64,000 bases of DNA from Semisulcospira habei (taxonomy: Eukaryota; Mollusca; Gastropoda; Semisulcospiridae), in assembly GCA_036245525.1 (NCBI GenBank), contig BTPG01000004.1:207606456-207670455 (forward strand). Reading direction: 5' to 3'. Below the pieces are notes generated by a model, which was not told the origin of the DNA, made no database searches, and worked only from the letters and a program-made list of their open reading frames with translations. The position numbers and the translations under genes were made by a program. Of the stretch, positions 1 through 10,693 are shown piece after piece. Numbering within the stretch: position 1 is the first letter of the stretch; each line of letters starts with the position of its first letter.

Positions 1-182
1 ATCAGCTGTCCTTTTTGTGACTGCATCGCTCACTATAGTTCTAGATCACAAAAAGGACAGCTGATGTCCTGATGACACAATGCAAGCTTACCAGCCTGGA
101 ATTCCATGGCACTAGCACAGTATTCTCAGAATTGAATGAAAAATGATGTCCCTTGGAGCTAATCTGATTGAGTGCATTTTCA
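1..182 (+). repeat. Dispersed foldback repeat, partial (left edge)
   Basis: Bases 1-20 and 46-65 are inverted copies of each other. The following stretch (to about 182) is repeated almost exactly at about 12680-12827, and an inverted copy lies at about 12448-12540. The element continues off the left edge. No coding content. Confidence 0.75.
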
Positions 183-189
183 TACAGTA

Positions 190-391
190 TATGCGGCTTG
201 CAGTGAAGACCAGCATAAAGCTGAGCGAGGGACGGAGAGAAAACCAGTGGGAGGAGAAGAGGCAGCGTAGACGAAAGAAAAAAGAGCCAGTGCCCACAGC
301 AACAGTCATAGGATTCACCTGTAGCAAATGCAACAGACACTGCCACTCTCACATTGGACCGATTAGTCACAGCAGGCACTGCAAATCTTAA
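190..391 (+). pseudogene. 3' end of a LINE reverse-transcriptase ORF with C-terminal zinc finger
   Basis: An open frame ends at TAA 389-391 and encodes a basic stretch (EEKRQRRRKKKE) followed by a C2H2-type finger FTCSKCNRHCHSHIGPISH plus SRHCKS. A lysine/arginine run and a single C2H2 finger at the extreme C terminus is the same architecture as the endonuclease-RT LINE at 3275-5181, 19.9-23.3 kb and 30.8-35.3 kb, but with a different sequence, so this is a related family. Only about 65 codons remain. It lies in ODAD3 intron 2. Confidence 0.6.
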
Positions 392-478
392 AAACGGACT
401 GACCCAGCAAGCGCATATACTCCATTGTCTTCCGAGACAGAGGATGCCAACAACAACAGTATATATAAGTATTTAGAC

Positions 479-556
479 CTTTCAAGAGACATAACTCCTC
501 ATATGCCCCTGCTGACTGCAGGGGCACATAAGGGGTTATGCCACTTGCTGCTGAAA
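479..556. repeat. Imperfect palindrome of the GCATAGATCCTCATGAGCCCC type
   Basis: Arms around GCCCCTGC-TGACT-GCAGGGGC extend outward through an imperfect AGACATAACTCCTCAT / ataaggggttatgcc pairing. It resembles the short palindrome family D seen at 11.5, 16.3, 17.9, 24.5, 27.7 and 29.3 kb. It lies in ODAD3 intron 2; nothing else is visible between 392 and 697. Confidence 0.6.
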
Positions 557-697
557 GTATCCAAAATGCCCTGTCCATTGCAAAAATTGCACCGTACAAG
601 CACAAACAAACATACGCACAGACAGACACACTCACATAATATACTAATGTACACATGCACACACATACACTCGTGGAGTATAACGTTCACACTTTAC

Positions 698-819
698 CTG
701 CAGGCGATCACTCAGTCGTTTCCTGAGCTCCCATGTCTCCTTCCGCAGAGAACCAATGTTCTCCCTGTTCTTTTTGATGGCGTACTGGGATGATTCATAG
801 TAGGCCTTCCTGTCACCCT
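698..819 (-). CDS. ODAD3: ODAD3 (CCDC151) exon 2, outer dynein arm docking complex subunit
   Basis: Second coding exon of a gene read leftward. The acceptor is ...TTGCAG at 823-820 and the donor is GTAAAG from 697 downward. The exon is 122 nt; with the 1 nt carried from exon 1 it encodes EGDRKAYYESSQ followed by a charged, coiled-coil-like stretch (IKKNRENIGSLRKE). It ends in phase 0 at a CAG codon. The EGDR.AYYESSQ..IKKN block is the N-terminal signature I recognise from CCDC151/ODAD3, a coiled-coil protein that anchors outer dynein arms to ciliary doublet microtubules. The join to exon 1 (10163-10241) restores an unbroken frame of 67 codons. Exon 3 onward is not in the window. Family recognition is from memory; exon borders are read directly. 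Confidence 0.88.
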
Positions 820-1261
820 CTGCAACATTTGACACATGACACTTCGGGATTTCGCTTGAAAAGAAAATGACATACAAAATTCATACGACAAATTTCTAAG
901 GTAACACTTCTTTGAAATTTGTCCTCTCTCTCTCTCTCTTGTGGGGTGAGTTCGTGCTCACAAATGTAGCACACCCAAAAAAGTTCAGGGTCAATTAGCG
1001 AAGCAAAATTAGGTGATTTTGTCGCTAATCAAGCTTCTACTGTTTGGATTTTACCATCAGTGTCTTGGCTAATCGTAACGGTGTAAATTTGGACTTTGTG
1101 CGACCACAGACTTCTGACATCTGACTGGTTTTCCTGTATTGCCAAAGAACTGAGTATGACAATTGTCGGTGTGACTGTTAGTACAACACTGCCAGCTACG
1201 TGTACTGTGTCGTACTGTGTATTACTGTGTAGCACTGTTATGTCAATCGAACTGTGCTACG

Positions 1262-2228
1262 ATGGCAGACAAAGAAACTCCATCCTTTAGTTACTGTCAG
1301 TGACATTCAGCATATAATCGACAAGCAGACTCAGGTGATTGACAAGAAACTGGGGTCTCTTCGTGCTGACCTTAGTGATGTGTTGACCTCCATACAAGGG
1401 ATTGGCACCGACATTGCTGGCTTGAAGCAACGCGCTCACAGCCTGGAGGACACCTGCAAGGAACTGACTGAGAAGCAGGAGGAGGTTTCCGAGTCTGTAG
1501 AAGACTTGCAGGAGGACATGGAAGATCTGCGGAAATGCTACGAGGAAGAACTAGACAAGCTAGAGGCATTCTCACGTAGGGACAATCTGCGATTTTTTGG
1601 AATCGTCGAAACGCCAGGTGAGACCTTTGATTCCTGTGCCACCAAAGTACTGGAATGTCTGCAGGGCACAGTGCCAAATAAAACCTGGACCGAGGATGAT
1701 TTGGTATGCGCACACTGGGTGGGGAACAAACCGGACTTTGCTACTGTAGCAGCCAACCGTGCCAGAGCCAACAACAAGCCCCGCCCCATGATCGTGAAGT
1801 TCGCGAGATGGAGGGACAAGATGGACGTCCTGACCAAGGGTCGTGTTGCACTCAAACAAAAGGGGGTCAACGTTGCTGGTGACTTAACCAACCAGCAACA
1901 CGAACAGATCAGACTGCACCGGGAGAAAGGCATGCGGGCGTACTACAAGCGGAACAAGCTGGTCGTCGCTGGACCCCTAGAGCAACGGAACTACAACACC
2001 GACAACTTCGGCTGCCGCCATGCAACAGACAACAGCGTCAACAGAAGACCGGACAACCGTATCCAAGGCCTCGGCGCCGCTGCAGCTACTGGTCAGCAGG
2101 TCAACGCGACACCGGTACATGCGTCACACTTGGTTTCCCCGCTACAGCCTTCACCTAAACCAGCGAAACGGCGCCGGCCACACAGTTCCCCTACAATTGA
2201 GGTCGGGGACGAATCCAGTGACCCGTGA
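1262..2228 (+). pseudogene. LINE ORF1 protein (coiled coil plus RRM-like RNA-binding domain), frameshifted near the start
   Basis: A 970-nt frame ends at TGA 2226-2228. The natural start ATGGCAGAC at 1262 reads MADKETPSFSY and then hits a stop. A one-base indel near 1293-1297 would join it to the long frame beginning VSDIQHIIDKQTQ. The long frame shows a heptad-rich coiled coil (about residues 20-105), then FSRRDNLRFFGI, the hallmark that opens the RRM of L1-type ORF1 proteins, then a basic C-terminal domain (IVKFARWRDKMDVL) and a proline-rich tail with PAKRRR. Such proteins trimerise and coat the LINE RNA. Stop and ORF2 are adjacent, as expected for a bicistronic LINE. Confidence 0.75.
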
Positions 2229-2333
2229 TATGTCGGCAAAGCTGCATCTCCCACCTCATTTGCACGGGATGTGTCGCCGAAGCATGCATGTGTTGCAGAG
2301 CAGCCAGTAGACAGTGTGTTACATACACTTACC

Positions 2334-3263
2334 TTTCTGTCATGGAATGTTGATGGACTGTGGAGCAAGTTATCTGATCCAGACTTTCAACAATATGTAA
2401 GTAATTATGACATTGTGTGTTTGTTTGAAACATTTTTAGACAATGCTTTCATCCCGCCTGACTGCTGGTCTGATGTCACGTGTTTTTCCTTACCTGCAAT
2501 CAAACTGTCACGTCAAGGAAGAAGCTCGGGAGGTGTTGTTGTGTTAGTAAAAAATGTGTATGCCAAGTTTGTTTTCAAAGTGAATATGACATGCGCTCAA
2601 ATTGTCCTTCTCAAGCTTGACAGATCGTTTGGTACTGAATGCGATGTGCTTTTGGTCGCGTGCTATGTTCCACCCAAGGACTCACCATTTTATAGACAAT
2701 TATCATATGACTGCTTGATAGAAGAATTAGAACAGTGTCTTGCTAGTGCCCTCAAGCAATTTGGAGACATTCATTTCCTAATGTGTGGTGATTTTAATGG
2801 TAGAACTGGGGATTTGCAGTCTAATCCATATTGGTTTCAACTTGATCCTGATAAAACGCTACTAACTAATACCGCTTTATTTGAACCTTCACGGTTTACT
2901 GAAGATATGGCAGTAAATATATTTGGAAGAAAACTATTGGATTTGTGTGCATGTTTTGAACTGATGATTTTGAATGGATTCTGTAGCCCTGATCTGTCAA
3001 AGCATATGACATTTATCTCTCCCACTGGTTGTAGTATTAATGATTATTTTGTTGCATCTCCTGACTTTATTTGTTTGTGTGACAAACTTGAAGTTGGTGA
3101 GAGGATAGAGTCTGTGCACATGCCGCTGGTCCTTACTGTGTCTTGTGTACGTGTAACACCCCACAACGATGTTTCTGATGACAATACGCAGTGTTTTTCA
3201 TTTGATAAGATTATCTGGGAACCTGCTAAGGCCCAAACGCTCAGCGACAGTTTAGCTACTCCT
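2334..3263 (+). pseudogene. LINE ORF2, N-terminal endonuclease (APE-type) part
   Basis: The open frame contains FLSWNVDG near its start (endonuclease motif I), a degraded IVCLFETFLDN (motif with the catalytic Glu), GRSSGGVVVLVK, CYVPPK and CGDFNGRTGD. These are the ordered motifs of APE-like endonucleases that nick target DNA for target-primed reverse transcription. The frame is cut at 3263 by insertion of another LINE; the continuation resumes at 5182 after a perfect 11-bp duplication. Confidence 0.8.
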
Positions 3264-3274
3264 GCATTCCAGGA

Positions 3275-5181
3275 GATCTCCGTGATGCAGTCGTTATCAC
3301 CCTGTACAAGAACAAAGGCGAGAAGTCTGACTGTTCCAACTATCGGGGAATTACCCTGCTGTCCATTGCTGGGAAAATCCTTGCAAGGCTGCTCCTGAAT
3401 CGGCTGGTACCTGCCATCGCTGAAGACCAGCTCCCAGAGAGCCAGTGTGGCTTCAGAGCAAACAGGAGCACCACCGATATGGTCTTTGTGCTGAGACAGC
3501 TACAGGAGAAGTGCCGCGAGCAGAACAAAGGGCTGTACGTAACATTTGTCGACCTAACAAAAGCGTTCGACACTGTGAGCAGGCAAGGCATGTGGCAGAT
3601 CCTGGAGCTGTACAACAAACCAAGGGGAATTACTCAGTGCTGGACAACAGTTGGATCCCCTGCCCCCGCCTATCAGGCACCCAATCGCCAGCCCACAGAG
3701 AAATACGCAGGTATAGAATAAGACGATCATTTGCATCTTCAAATAAGATGCATCAGGTCTCTTATATAACCCATGTCTTTCTCCGGAACTTAGGAAGTAG
3801 GCAGGGGAAACATACATACACAAACACGAAGGTGCATTACTATATGTGGTCGGGTAAATTTGTGAGTAGATCCTGGAGCGACTTGGCTGTCCCCCAAAGT
3901 TCCTCAACATGATTGTCCAGCTACACGAGGACCAGCAAGGCCAGGTCAGACTCAACAATGACCTCTCAGAACCATTCCCTATTCTCAACAGCGTAAAGCA
4001 GGGCTGCGTGCTGGCACCGACCCTCTTCACCATCTTTTTTAGCATGATGTTGAAGCAGGCCACAGTGGACCTCGATGATGACGATGCAGTGTACATCAGG
4101 TATCGTCTCGATGGCAACCTGTTCAACCTCAGACGACTGCAGGCCCACACGAAAACCTTAGACCAACTGATTCATGAGCTGCTTTTTGCTGATGCTGCTG
4201 CCCTCGTTGCACACACAGAGAGAGCCCTGCAGCGCATCACGTCTTGCTTCGCAGATGCTGCCCAGCTCTTTGGACTCGAGGTCAGTCTGAAAAAGACAGA
4301 GGTCCTCCATCAGCCGGCACCCAAGACAGTGTATCGCCCTCCTCACATCACCATTGGCGAGTCTGAACTAAAGTCAGTGCACCAGTTTACCTACCTTGGC
4401 TGCATTATCACGTCGGACGCCAAGCTGGACAAGGAGCTTGACAGCAGGCTGGCAAAAGCGAACAGTGCTTTCGGGCGATTTTTCAAGCGGGTGTGGCACA
4501 ATCAACAGCTGAAAACAGGCACCAAGATCAGCGTGTACAGAGCTGTCGTCCTCACCACCCTGCTGTATGATTCCGAGTCCTGGGCCCTCTACCGCAGCCA
4601 ACTACGACTCCTCGAACGCTTCCACCAGCGCTGCCTGCGTACCATCCTGGGCATTCACTGGAGTGACTATGTCACCAACGTCGAGGTCCTTGAACAGGCT
4701 GAAACTGTGAGCATCGAGGCTTTGCTGCTGCGGACACAGCTCCGCTGGGTGGGGCATGTCTCCAGGATGGAGGATCATCGCCTACCAAAGATCACACTGT
4801 TCGGCGAGCTTGCTACTGGACACCGTGACAGAGGGGCACCAAAGAAGAGATACAAAGACTGTCTCAAGAAGTCACTTAGTGCCTGCCAAATCGACCACCA
4901 CCAGTGGTCTTCGCTTGCTGCGGACCGTGACACCTGGCGCTCCACCATTTACAAGGCAGCTGTCTCCTTTGAGGACTCTCACAGAGCTAGCCTTAAGGAC
5001 AAGCGGCTCAGGAGAAAAAACAGAGATGCCGCAGCTCAGAACCCTGGCCATACCTTCCCCTGCAGCCACTGCGGTCGAACCTGCCTGTCTCAGATTGGCC
5101 TCCGCAGCCACGAACAAGCCTGCAGACGTCGTGGTCAACTCCTATAAAATCTTCGTTTGCGAAGTCAAGCCAAGAGAGAGA
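3275..5181 (+). mobile_element. 5'-truncated endonuclease-RT LINE (family LINE-B, copy 1) nested in the first LINE
   Basis: It is flanked by the target duplication GCATTCCAGGA (3264-3274 and 5182-5192). It begins inside the RT domain and reads, in shifting frames, NYRGITLLSIAGKIL, VTFVDLTKAFDTVSRQG, then (after a 260-bp insert) VKQGCVLAPTLFTIFFSMML and FADAAALVAHT. It ends with the C2H2 finger FPCSHCGRTCLSQIGLRSHE and the 3' tail CTTCGTTTGCGAAGTCAAGCC plus AG repeats. The RT catalytic FADD is mutated to FADA, so this copy is dead. Related copies are at 19.9-23.3 kb and 30.8-35.3 kb. Confidence 0.88.
3608..3867 (-). mobile_element. 260-bp insertion nested inside the nested LINE
   Basis: It interrupts the RT between LTKAFDTVSRQGMWQILE and RLGCPPKFL. 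It is flanked by the duplication AGATCCTGGAG (3597-3607 and 3868-3878); uninterrupted sister copies have one copy of that site. There is no ORF of note. On the minus strand it carries TATATAAGAGACCTGATGC followed by a hairpin (CATCTT...AAGATG), reminiscent of the leader of Penelope-like hammerhead elements but with a degenerate core. The element type is therefore uncertain. Confidence 0.75.
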
Positions 5182-7895
5182 GCATTCCAGGATGCTCTAG
5201 TAGCTGCTACTGCTGAGATTGATAATGATATTAATAGTGCATTAGAAATTTTCACAGCTGCTATCAAAGATGCTCGGGGGTTCTTTCTCCGGGTACTCCG
5301 GTTCTCCCACCCCCCAACCCCCACACTTTGGTACCGGTTTCAGGCCACTTTACAAATTTCAAATACATGCGATCAAAAAATCTCTGTAACTTCAGTAGCT
5401 TAACTGGCCCTTCGTCTGTCTTGTACTGTGTTTGTCTTAAATGGTGTAAATCCGTGTCTGTTACGTGAGTGTGCGTGTTGGGTTTCAGTTCGCGGCGCTT
5501 TGAGTCGATTCGCCCAAAAATTGAGAAAAAGCGCCTATATAATAATGGTATTATTATTATTATGCTACTAGTTGCATGACAAAACAATTTTACTCCTCCA
5601 CAGGCAACACACACAAAACAAACACCGCTAGTCACCCTTGGTTTGACCAGGAATGCAGAAATGCAAAAACGAGAACGCATAAAGCCTTACATACATACAC
5701 AAAAAAACAAAACCATGGAAAATAAAGCAACGTTTGTTAATGAGAGAAAACAATACAAGAAATTACTTAGAGCTAAAGAAGTTAACTTTAAGAGGGAAAT
5801 TGTTGACAAAATTCTTGAGTATAGACATAACTCTCAGGCATTTTGGAAGGAAATAAAGAAATGGAAAAGAAAACGTCGTTTAAGAAACAATATAACAAGC
5901 AGTGGTTTGATCACTTCTCTAGCATTTTAAATGAAAACATAGCACAGCAAGAGAATAATGATGATGTATTTTTATCAGAAGTCTCTGAGTCTGATGAAGC
6001 CTTATTTCATGACCTAGATATAAACATATAAGAAGAAGAAGTTATTGCCGCTTTAAAACATGCCAAAGCAGGAAAGGCCCCCGGCCCTGATGGAATTATA
6101 AATGAAATTCTTAAAGTCTCCAACCCAGCTATCATCTCCTTTCTCACTAAGTATTTTAATGCTTTATTCAACAAAGGGTTGTTCCCCAGCGAATGGTCTA
6201 AAGCTATTATTTTTCCACTTCACAATAAAGGAGATGTAAATAATCCAGATAATTATCGTGGTATTGCTGTGATTAGCTGTGTTAGTAAACTGTATACCTG
6301 CATTTTGAACAGAAGGTTAACAGACTGGGCTGAGGAACATAATATTCTGTCTGAAACACAAGTTGGGTTTTGGAAATCCTATTCTATTGTGGACCATATA
6401 TTTACACTTTATGCTATTGTTCAAAAACAACTTCTACAAAATAAGAAAGTTTATGTGGCTTTTGTTGACTTCCGCAAAGCCTTCGATACTGTTAAATGAG
6501 GTGTGCTTTGGAATATTTTACTGAAGGCTGGAGTGCGCGGCAAAATGCTTTCAGCTTTGAAGGCAATGTATGACTCGGTGAAATTTTGTGTTAGAGACAG
6601 CCTGAATTGTACAGTGTATTTTGAGTGTTTCCAAGGTTTAAAACATGGACGTTTAGCATCGCCGACATGGTTCTCCTTTTTGATTAAGGAGTTTGCTGTG
6701 TACATTATTGAAAATGGTAAACATGGCTTCCAACTAAAAACCGATGCAGCAGAACGCAGAACTGTTTTTGTTGATTTTTGCAGATGACATTGCTTTGTTT
6801 TCATCAACCCCCAATGGCCTTCAGACTCAGCTGAACAATTCATACAAAGAAGTATCTAAACTTGGTTTGTCTGTTAACCTAGACAAGACAAAATAATTGT
6901 GTTTTGAAATGGTGGGTATTTGTCAAAATATGAAAAATGGATTTATGGGGGAATGAGGGTAGAAGTTGTCAATATGTATAAGTACCTTGGGTTAAACTTT
7001 ACCACACGTTTGAGTCTAAACACATCCGTCGATGACTTAGTCACCAAGGCAAAACAAATGTGCAATCGATATTTTCTGTATGTTGGAGAAAATCAACTGT
7101 GCTAGTCCTGATGTTTTTTTTTTCAAGCTGTTTGATGCGCAGGTTGTCCCAATTTTGTTGTATAAAAAATGCCTCGGAAATTTGGGGTATAAACGAGTGT
7201 GCCGAAATTGAAAGAGTCCATACATTTGCATGTAACGTTTTCTTAATGTCAACTTCCGCACACCGAACCTGATGGTTTATGGTGAACTTGGTCGATATCC
7301 CCTGTCAGTATTAACGTCAGTAAGATGTGTTTCCTACTGGCTTCGACTCTGTGCTTTACCTGTTACTATATTTGCAAGTATGGCTTATCATATGCTTAAG
7401 GATTTAGACGATAAAGGGAAAGAAACATGGGTGTCAAAGATAAAGAATTTGCTTTTTCAAAATGGGTTTGGTCATGTGTGGATTTCACAAGGTGTTGGAA
7501 ACAGGAAGGCTTTTATAAACAAGTTTAAACAAAGGATGGTTGATTGTTCCAAACAAAACTGGTCATCAAAGCTTTCTGAGAGTGAACGTTTTACTGTGTA
7601 TCATAGTTTTAAAAATACACTTGTACAAGAAAATTATTTTGAACTGGTTAAGCCAACTTATGTAAAAAAAAATCTATACATCAAATTTAGACTTGGCATA
7701 ACCGAATTGCAAAGTAACAAACAAAGATATAGTACTCCCAATGCTGTAACGAAAGTGTGTCCATTGTGTGCCAAGGCTGTGGAAGATGAAATTCACTTTA
7801 TGTTTTATTGTCCATTCTATGATGAACTGCATGTCAAATACCTATGTAAGTTTTACCTTATGGAACTCAAAAAAAAAAAGAATTGTGTATCCTAG
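5182..7895 (+). pseudogene. LINE ORF2, reverse transcriptase and C-terminal part, multiply broken
   Basis: After the nested LINE the frame continues ATAEIDNDINSALEIFTAA, is split again at 5275-5561, then reads HPWFDQECRNAK. RT motifs follow: AGKAPGPDGI, NYRGIAVISCVSKLY, VYVAFVDFRKAFDTV (motif A), then an in-frame TGA at 6497, a frameshift, and IFADDIALFSS (motif C, FADD). The C terminus has a CPLC...VEDEIHFMFYCPFYDEL zinc-knuckle-like block and ends at TAG 7893. Several stops (for example TAA in 6028-6030, TGA 6497-6499) make it a pseudogene. The same C terminus recurs antisense at 23.4-23.8 kb. Confidence 0.8.
5275..5561 (+). mobile_element. SINE-like insertion with ATT-repeat tail
   Basis: The 287-bp insert splits the LINE ORF2 codon series GAT GCT | ACT AGT; ATGCT is duplicated at 5270-5274 and 5562-5566. 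It starts CGGGGGTTCTTTCTCCGGGT, a motif shared by many invertebrate SINE/LINE families. It ends GCGCCTATATAATAATGG plus (ATT)n, a typical slippage tail. No coding content. Confidence 0.75.
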
Positions 7896-8257
7896 ACACT
7901 ACTAACCCGCAGTCTATTGCCGATTTAGCAAGATTTGTATTCCATGCATTTAAACTCCATAGCAGCATGCTTGTATGATTCCACGTGCAAACTGTGGTTC
8001 TTACTCCGACCTGGTCTGTGTAGTACACGGCTGTGGCCTGGATTTGGATACCGCATTTTACATGTAGGTCAAAAGTGGCTATTATGTGCTGGCGTAGATC
8101 AAATGGAAATGTGTGTGTGTGTGTGTGTGTGTGTGTTTTGATATAAACATCGCCTTATGGCTTTTATATACACCTGAATTACAAATTATGTAATATCTCA
8201 CTCCATTGTATGGACATTTTGTCTGAATAATAAACTGTCTGAGTCTCTCTCTCTTGT

Positions 8258-9250
8258 AAAATAATATGAAATCATCTTAATTGGGACATTACATCATCTA
8301 TGACTTCAGCAACATGGAGCTTTGGTCAGTAACTGTTATAATATCACTTTCATAATGACATCATAGCTACTTGTAATATTTATGAAGAACACATCATAGC
8401 TACTTGTAATATTTATGAAGAACACATACATCACCTATTATGACACACTTTGTTTACATTGTGATACTATTTTTACATCTAGTCACATGGCAACATTGGC
8501 TAAAGAAGGATAGTACAGCCAACATACTCCCAACATGGTGCTGGATGTGTTGTTTTTTTAAATCATATTAATAAAAATTCCTACTCCTTGTTCACATTTC
8601 AGGTTGATGATAAAATCCATCATTAACGATCCATGTGTACAAAAATGCATCATGCAGATGCCACAGATAGCATGAACATCGCGCTCAGGCCAAGTATTGA
8701 TTTAGCGCAGCGACGTCAGTGTTCCCTGATTGAAGTCATCATATGTTTAAATCAAAACTTAAAACTCATTTTTTCTCCCTGACTTATATCTAAGGACATT
8801 TTCTACCTGTTCCACATGACTGTATTACTACCACAGGCATATGTATGCTTAGCATTGGGTTGTTTTCAGTTGTCATTTTTGTCATTTTGTTTTCCTTATT
8901 ATGTCATTCTCTTATTAGAGTAACATGTAAAGCGCCTAGAGCACCTATGATGACTTGGCGCTATAGAAACTGACATTATTAGTAGTATTATGGACAGAAT
9001 GGCGCGTGCACGTATGTCCTCACTGGTTAAACAGAAAATGGAAAGTAATATTGGGAATAGTGGTTAATGATAGCCACAGATAACATGAATATTGCGCTCA
9101 GGCCAAGTTTTCATTTAGCACAGCAAAATCAGTTAGTCATCACGGACAGAATATACTGTCTTTGGTTGCAAACACATTTGTGTATCCTCACTGGTTAAAA
9201 AGAAAATTGTAAAGTAATATAGGAAATAGTGTGGTTAATGACTTTGAAAT
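8258..9250. other. ODAD3 intron 1, no gene; small duplications and a SINE-like tail
   Basis: Contains a 33-bp perfect tandem duplication (8358-8390 and 8391-8423). A SINE-like tail GTAAAGCGCCTAGAGCACC ... TTGGCGCTATAGAAA runs 8926-8990, and its relatives lie at 19787-19865 and 40146-40215. Two diverged copies of a segment containing ATTGCGCTCAGGCCAAGT-like sequence lie at about 8655-8720 and 9067-9135. No coding exon is visible. Confidence 0.6.
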
Positions 9251-9256
9251 CCAACA

Positions 9257-9370
9257 GACCAAAAAGGTGACTGCAAAGTGTATACAATGCAAATAAATCT
9301 AAAACACACTTAGAAAGACAACTGTGTTGTAACTGTCTTTTCTATGCATGTTTATTTCTTCATTGGGGTT
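9257..9370. repeat. Minimal Penelope-like foldback relative
   Basis: The left part (AGACCAAAAAGGTGACTGC...) and the right part (CTGTGTTGTAACTGTCTTTTC...) match, in inverted order, the outer ends of the foldback elements at 35805-36222 and 42911-43229. Only the outer 50-60 bp of each arm remain. Diverged. Confidence 0.5.
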
Positions 9371-10162
9371 TTATTTGAAACAACTTTGGTATTGGTGAAC
9401 TGATGTGAGCCCAGAACTAAACTTGTCAGGGGAAAAAAGTTTACATGACAGACTAGAACGATATCGATATTTTTCATGTCTGGGATGCTGGATAATGTAC
9501 ATAATATCTAGCAGATTGTATAGTGGAAGCGATTGCAAAGATTTTGAGTATAGGTGTAGACTGCACATGGAATTTTATTTTGAATTTTTCTTTGGTATCT
9601 TGACTTTTCACACTATGTCTAACTTGCTACTGCACTGCTATACGTCAACAGTGAGAATCTGCAGAAATCCACTGTGTTTGATGGAGGGGTTCTTCTTCTT
9701 TTTCTGCCACGGTCAACCAATTGACCATTGTTGCTGGGTTGCTGGTTGTGCACAAAAAAAACAACAAACAAAACTAACTTAATTCTTACTTCTGATTATT
9801 AAACTGTGGAGTAGGGAAGGGTCAAGGGTGAGTGGGCGGAGGGGGGGGGGAGAGGGAGACAGGTGTTGGGGGCCAACTGCTAGGCCTGCCTGGCTACCGT
9901 AGCGGTCTCCGGATTGCATGGATCGGTTTTGGGTGGGTTAAAAGGGAAGCATCTAAACGATGCTGGTAAAACATCCAAGCAGACTTGTTTTCAATACAAA
10001 ACTCTCATTTTAAACTGTTCGGAAATTCCATTTATAAACTTTATCTCATTGCATTCAATCTATTTTGCGCCAGGGCGCACCTGCCGGGCAAGTGAAAAAT
10101 CCTGCACAAGAACGTGTGACAAAACATGACACCCTAAACACACTTGCTGTTCACAGACTTAC
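9371..10162. other. ODAD3 intron 1, promoter-proximal part
   Basis: No exon or recognisable mobile element. A G-run with flanking GA-rich sequence lies at about 9838-9860. Low-information intronic sequence. Confidence 0.5.
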
Positions 10163-10241
10163 CGATCAAGTTAATCTTTGCCCGCAACTCTTCAATTTGC
10201 TCGGACACTGGCCGCTGGGCCACTCCTTTGGACCTCGGCAT
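10163..10241 (-). CDS. ODAD3: ODAD3 (CCDC151) exon 1 with start codon
   Basis: The ATG is at 10241-10239 on the minus strand. The exon reads MPRSKGVAQRPVSEQIEELR then AKINLI and stops at a canonical donor (G|GTAAGTC, intron G at 10162). It is 79 nt, ending in phase 1, and joins exon 2 at 819 to give ...INLI-EGDRKAYYESSQ, matching the usual ELQ.KI.LLEGDR order of CCDC151. Intron 1 is about 9.3 kb and is swollen by a nested LINE stack (943-8243). The gene starts about 450 bp from the CFAP77 start on the opposite strand, so the two cilium genes probably share a promoter. There are no in-frame upstream ATGs close by to argue for a longer N terminus. Confidence 0.88.
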
Positions 10242-10693
10242 CTTGAAAAGTTCTTATGCCAACTTCGGCCACCGTACAAAATGGCCAGAGTGTTTACGCT
10301 TGTCCGGTTCCCATGGAACCACGCATGCGCAAGGGGCGCAATGTTTGTCGTCTGCTACGAAAAAAGGCTAAATCAGGCAAAGTTGTCCGTTAAACAAGAG
10401 ACTAAAAAGGCACAGCTTGAGAAAGCATTAAAGGCCGAGATATTTGGTGAACATATATCCCTGACAACTAAAACACAACAGTCTCGGGAGGTGTACATTC
10501 AAATTTTGTCAAGGGAGGTGCTTATAAGAGTTGCTTCCCTTGGATACGTTCCGCTTTGCCGCGCATGGCAGGAAGCGGTTTCCTTGGCTACTAGAAGCCA
10601 TCTTAGCTACACAAGTGGTTGAGACAGTGACGGCCCTCTCGATTGCCTGCACCGCTCATTAGACAACCACAAAGGGCCGGCGGAGAAGACAAG
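10242..10693. promoter_or_regulatory. Bidirectional promoter region of ODAD3 and CFAP77
   Basis: The 452 bp between the divergent start codons are free of recognisable repeats, unlike almost everything around them. They contain a 15-bp palindrome GGTTCCCATGGAACC at 10306-10320, which resembles an RFX X-box (two inverted half sites around CAT, with deviations from the GTNRCC/RGYAAC consensus). A forkhead-type TGTTTAC lies at 10291-10297 and a TTAAACAA lies about 100 bp further right. RFX and FOXJ1 are the known regulators of motile-cilium genes. No TATA box is evident. Site function is inferred. Confidence 0.6.

Larger units (their letters stand above)
943..8243 (+). mobile_element. Two-ORF LINE (L1-like ORF1), near full length, carrying nested insertions
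   Basis: The element is bracketed by a 14-bp repeat TCTCTCTCTCTTGT (929-942 and 8244-8257), which is low-complexity but exactly placed. It contains a 5' leader, ORF1 (coiled coil plus RRM-like), ORF2 with an endonuclease (2334-3263) and a reverse transcriptase (5182-7895), and a 3' UTR ending AATAATAAACTGTCTGAG. ORF2 is interrupted by a second LINE (3275-5181) and a SINE-like element (5275-5561), and is further broken by stop codons and frameshifts. It is inactive and sits in ODAD3 intron 1 on the strand opposite the gene. An antisense fragment of the same family lies at 23338-23833. Clade not assigned. Confidence 0.8.

Noticed and set aside
929..8257. Firm target duplication for the L1-like LINE
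   Set aside because: The matching 14 bp are mostly CT repeats and could be chance or a tail; kept only as supporting evidence.
10065..10622. 185-codon plus-strand frame between ODAD3 and CFAP77
   Set aside because: It runs antisense through ODAD3 exon 1 and the shared promoter and has no recognisable protein features.
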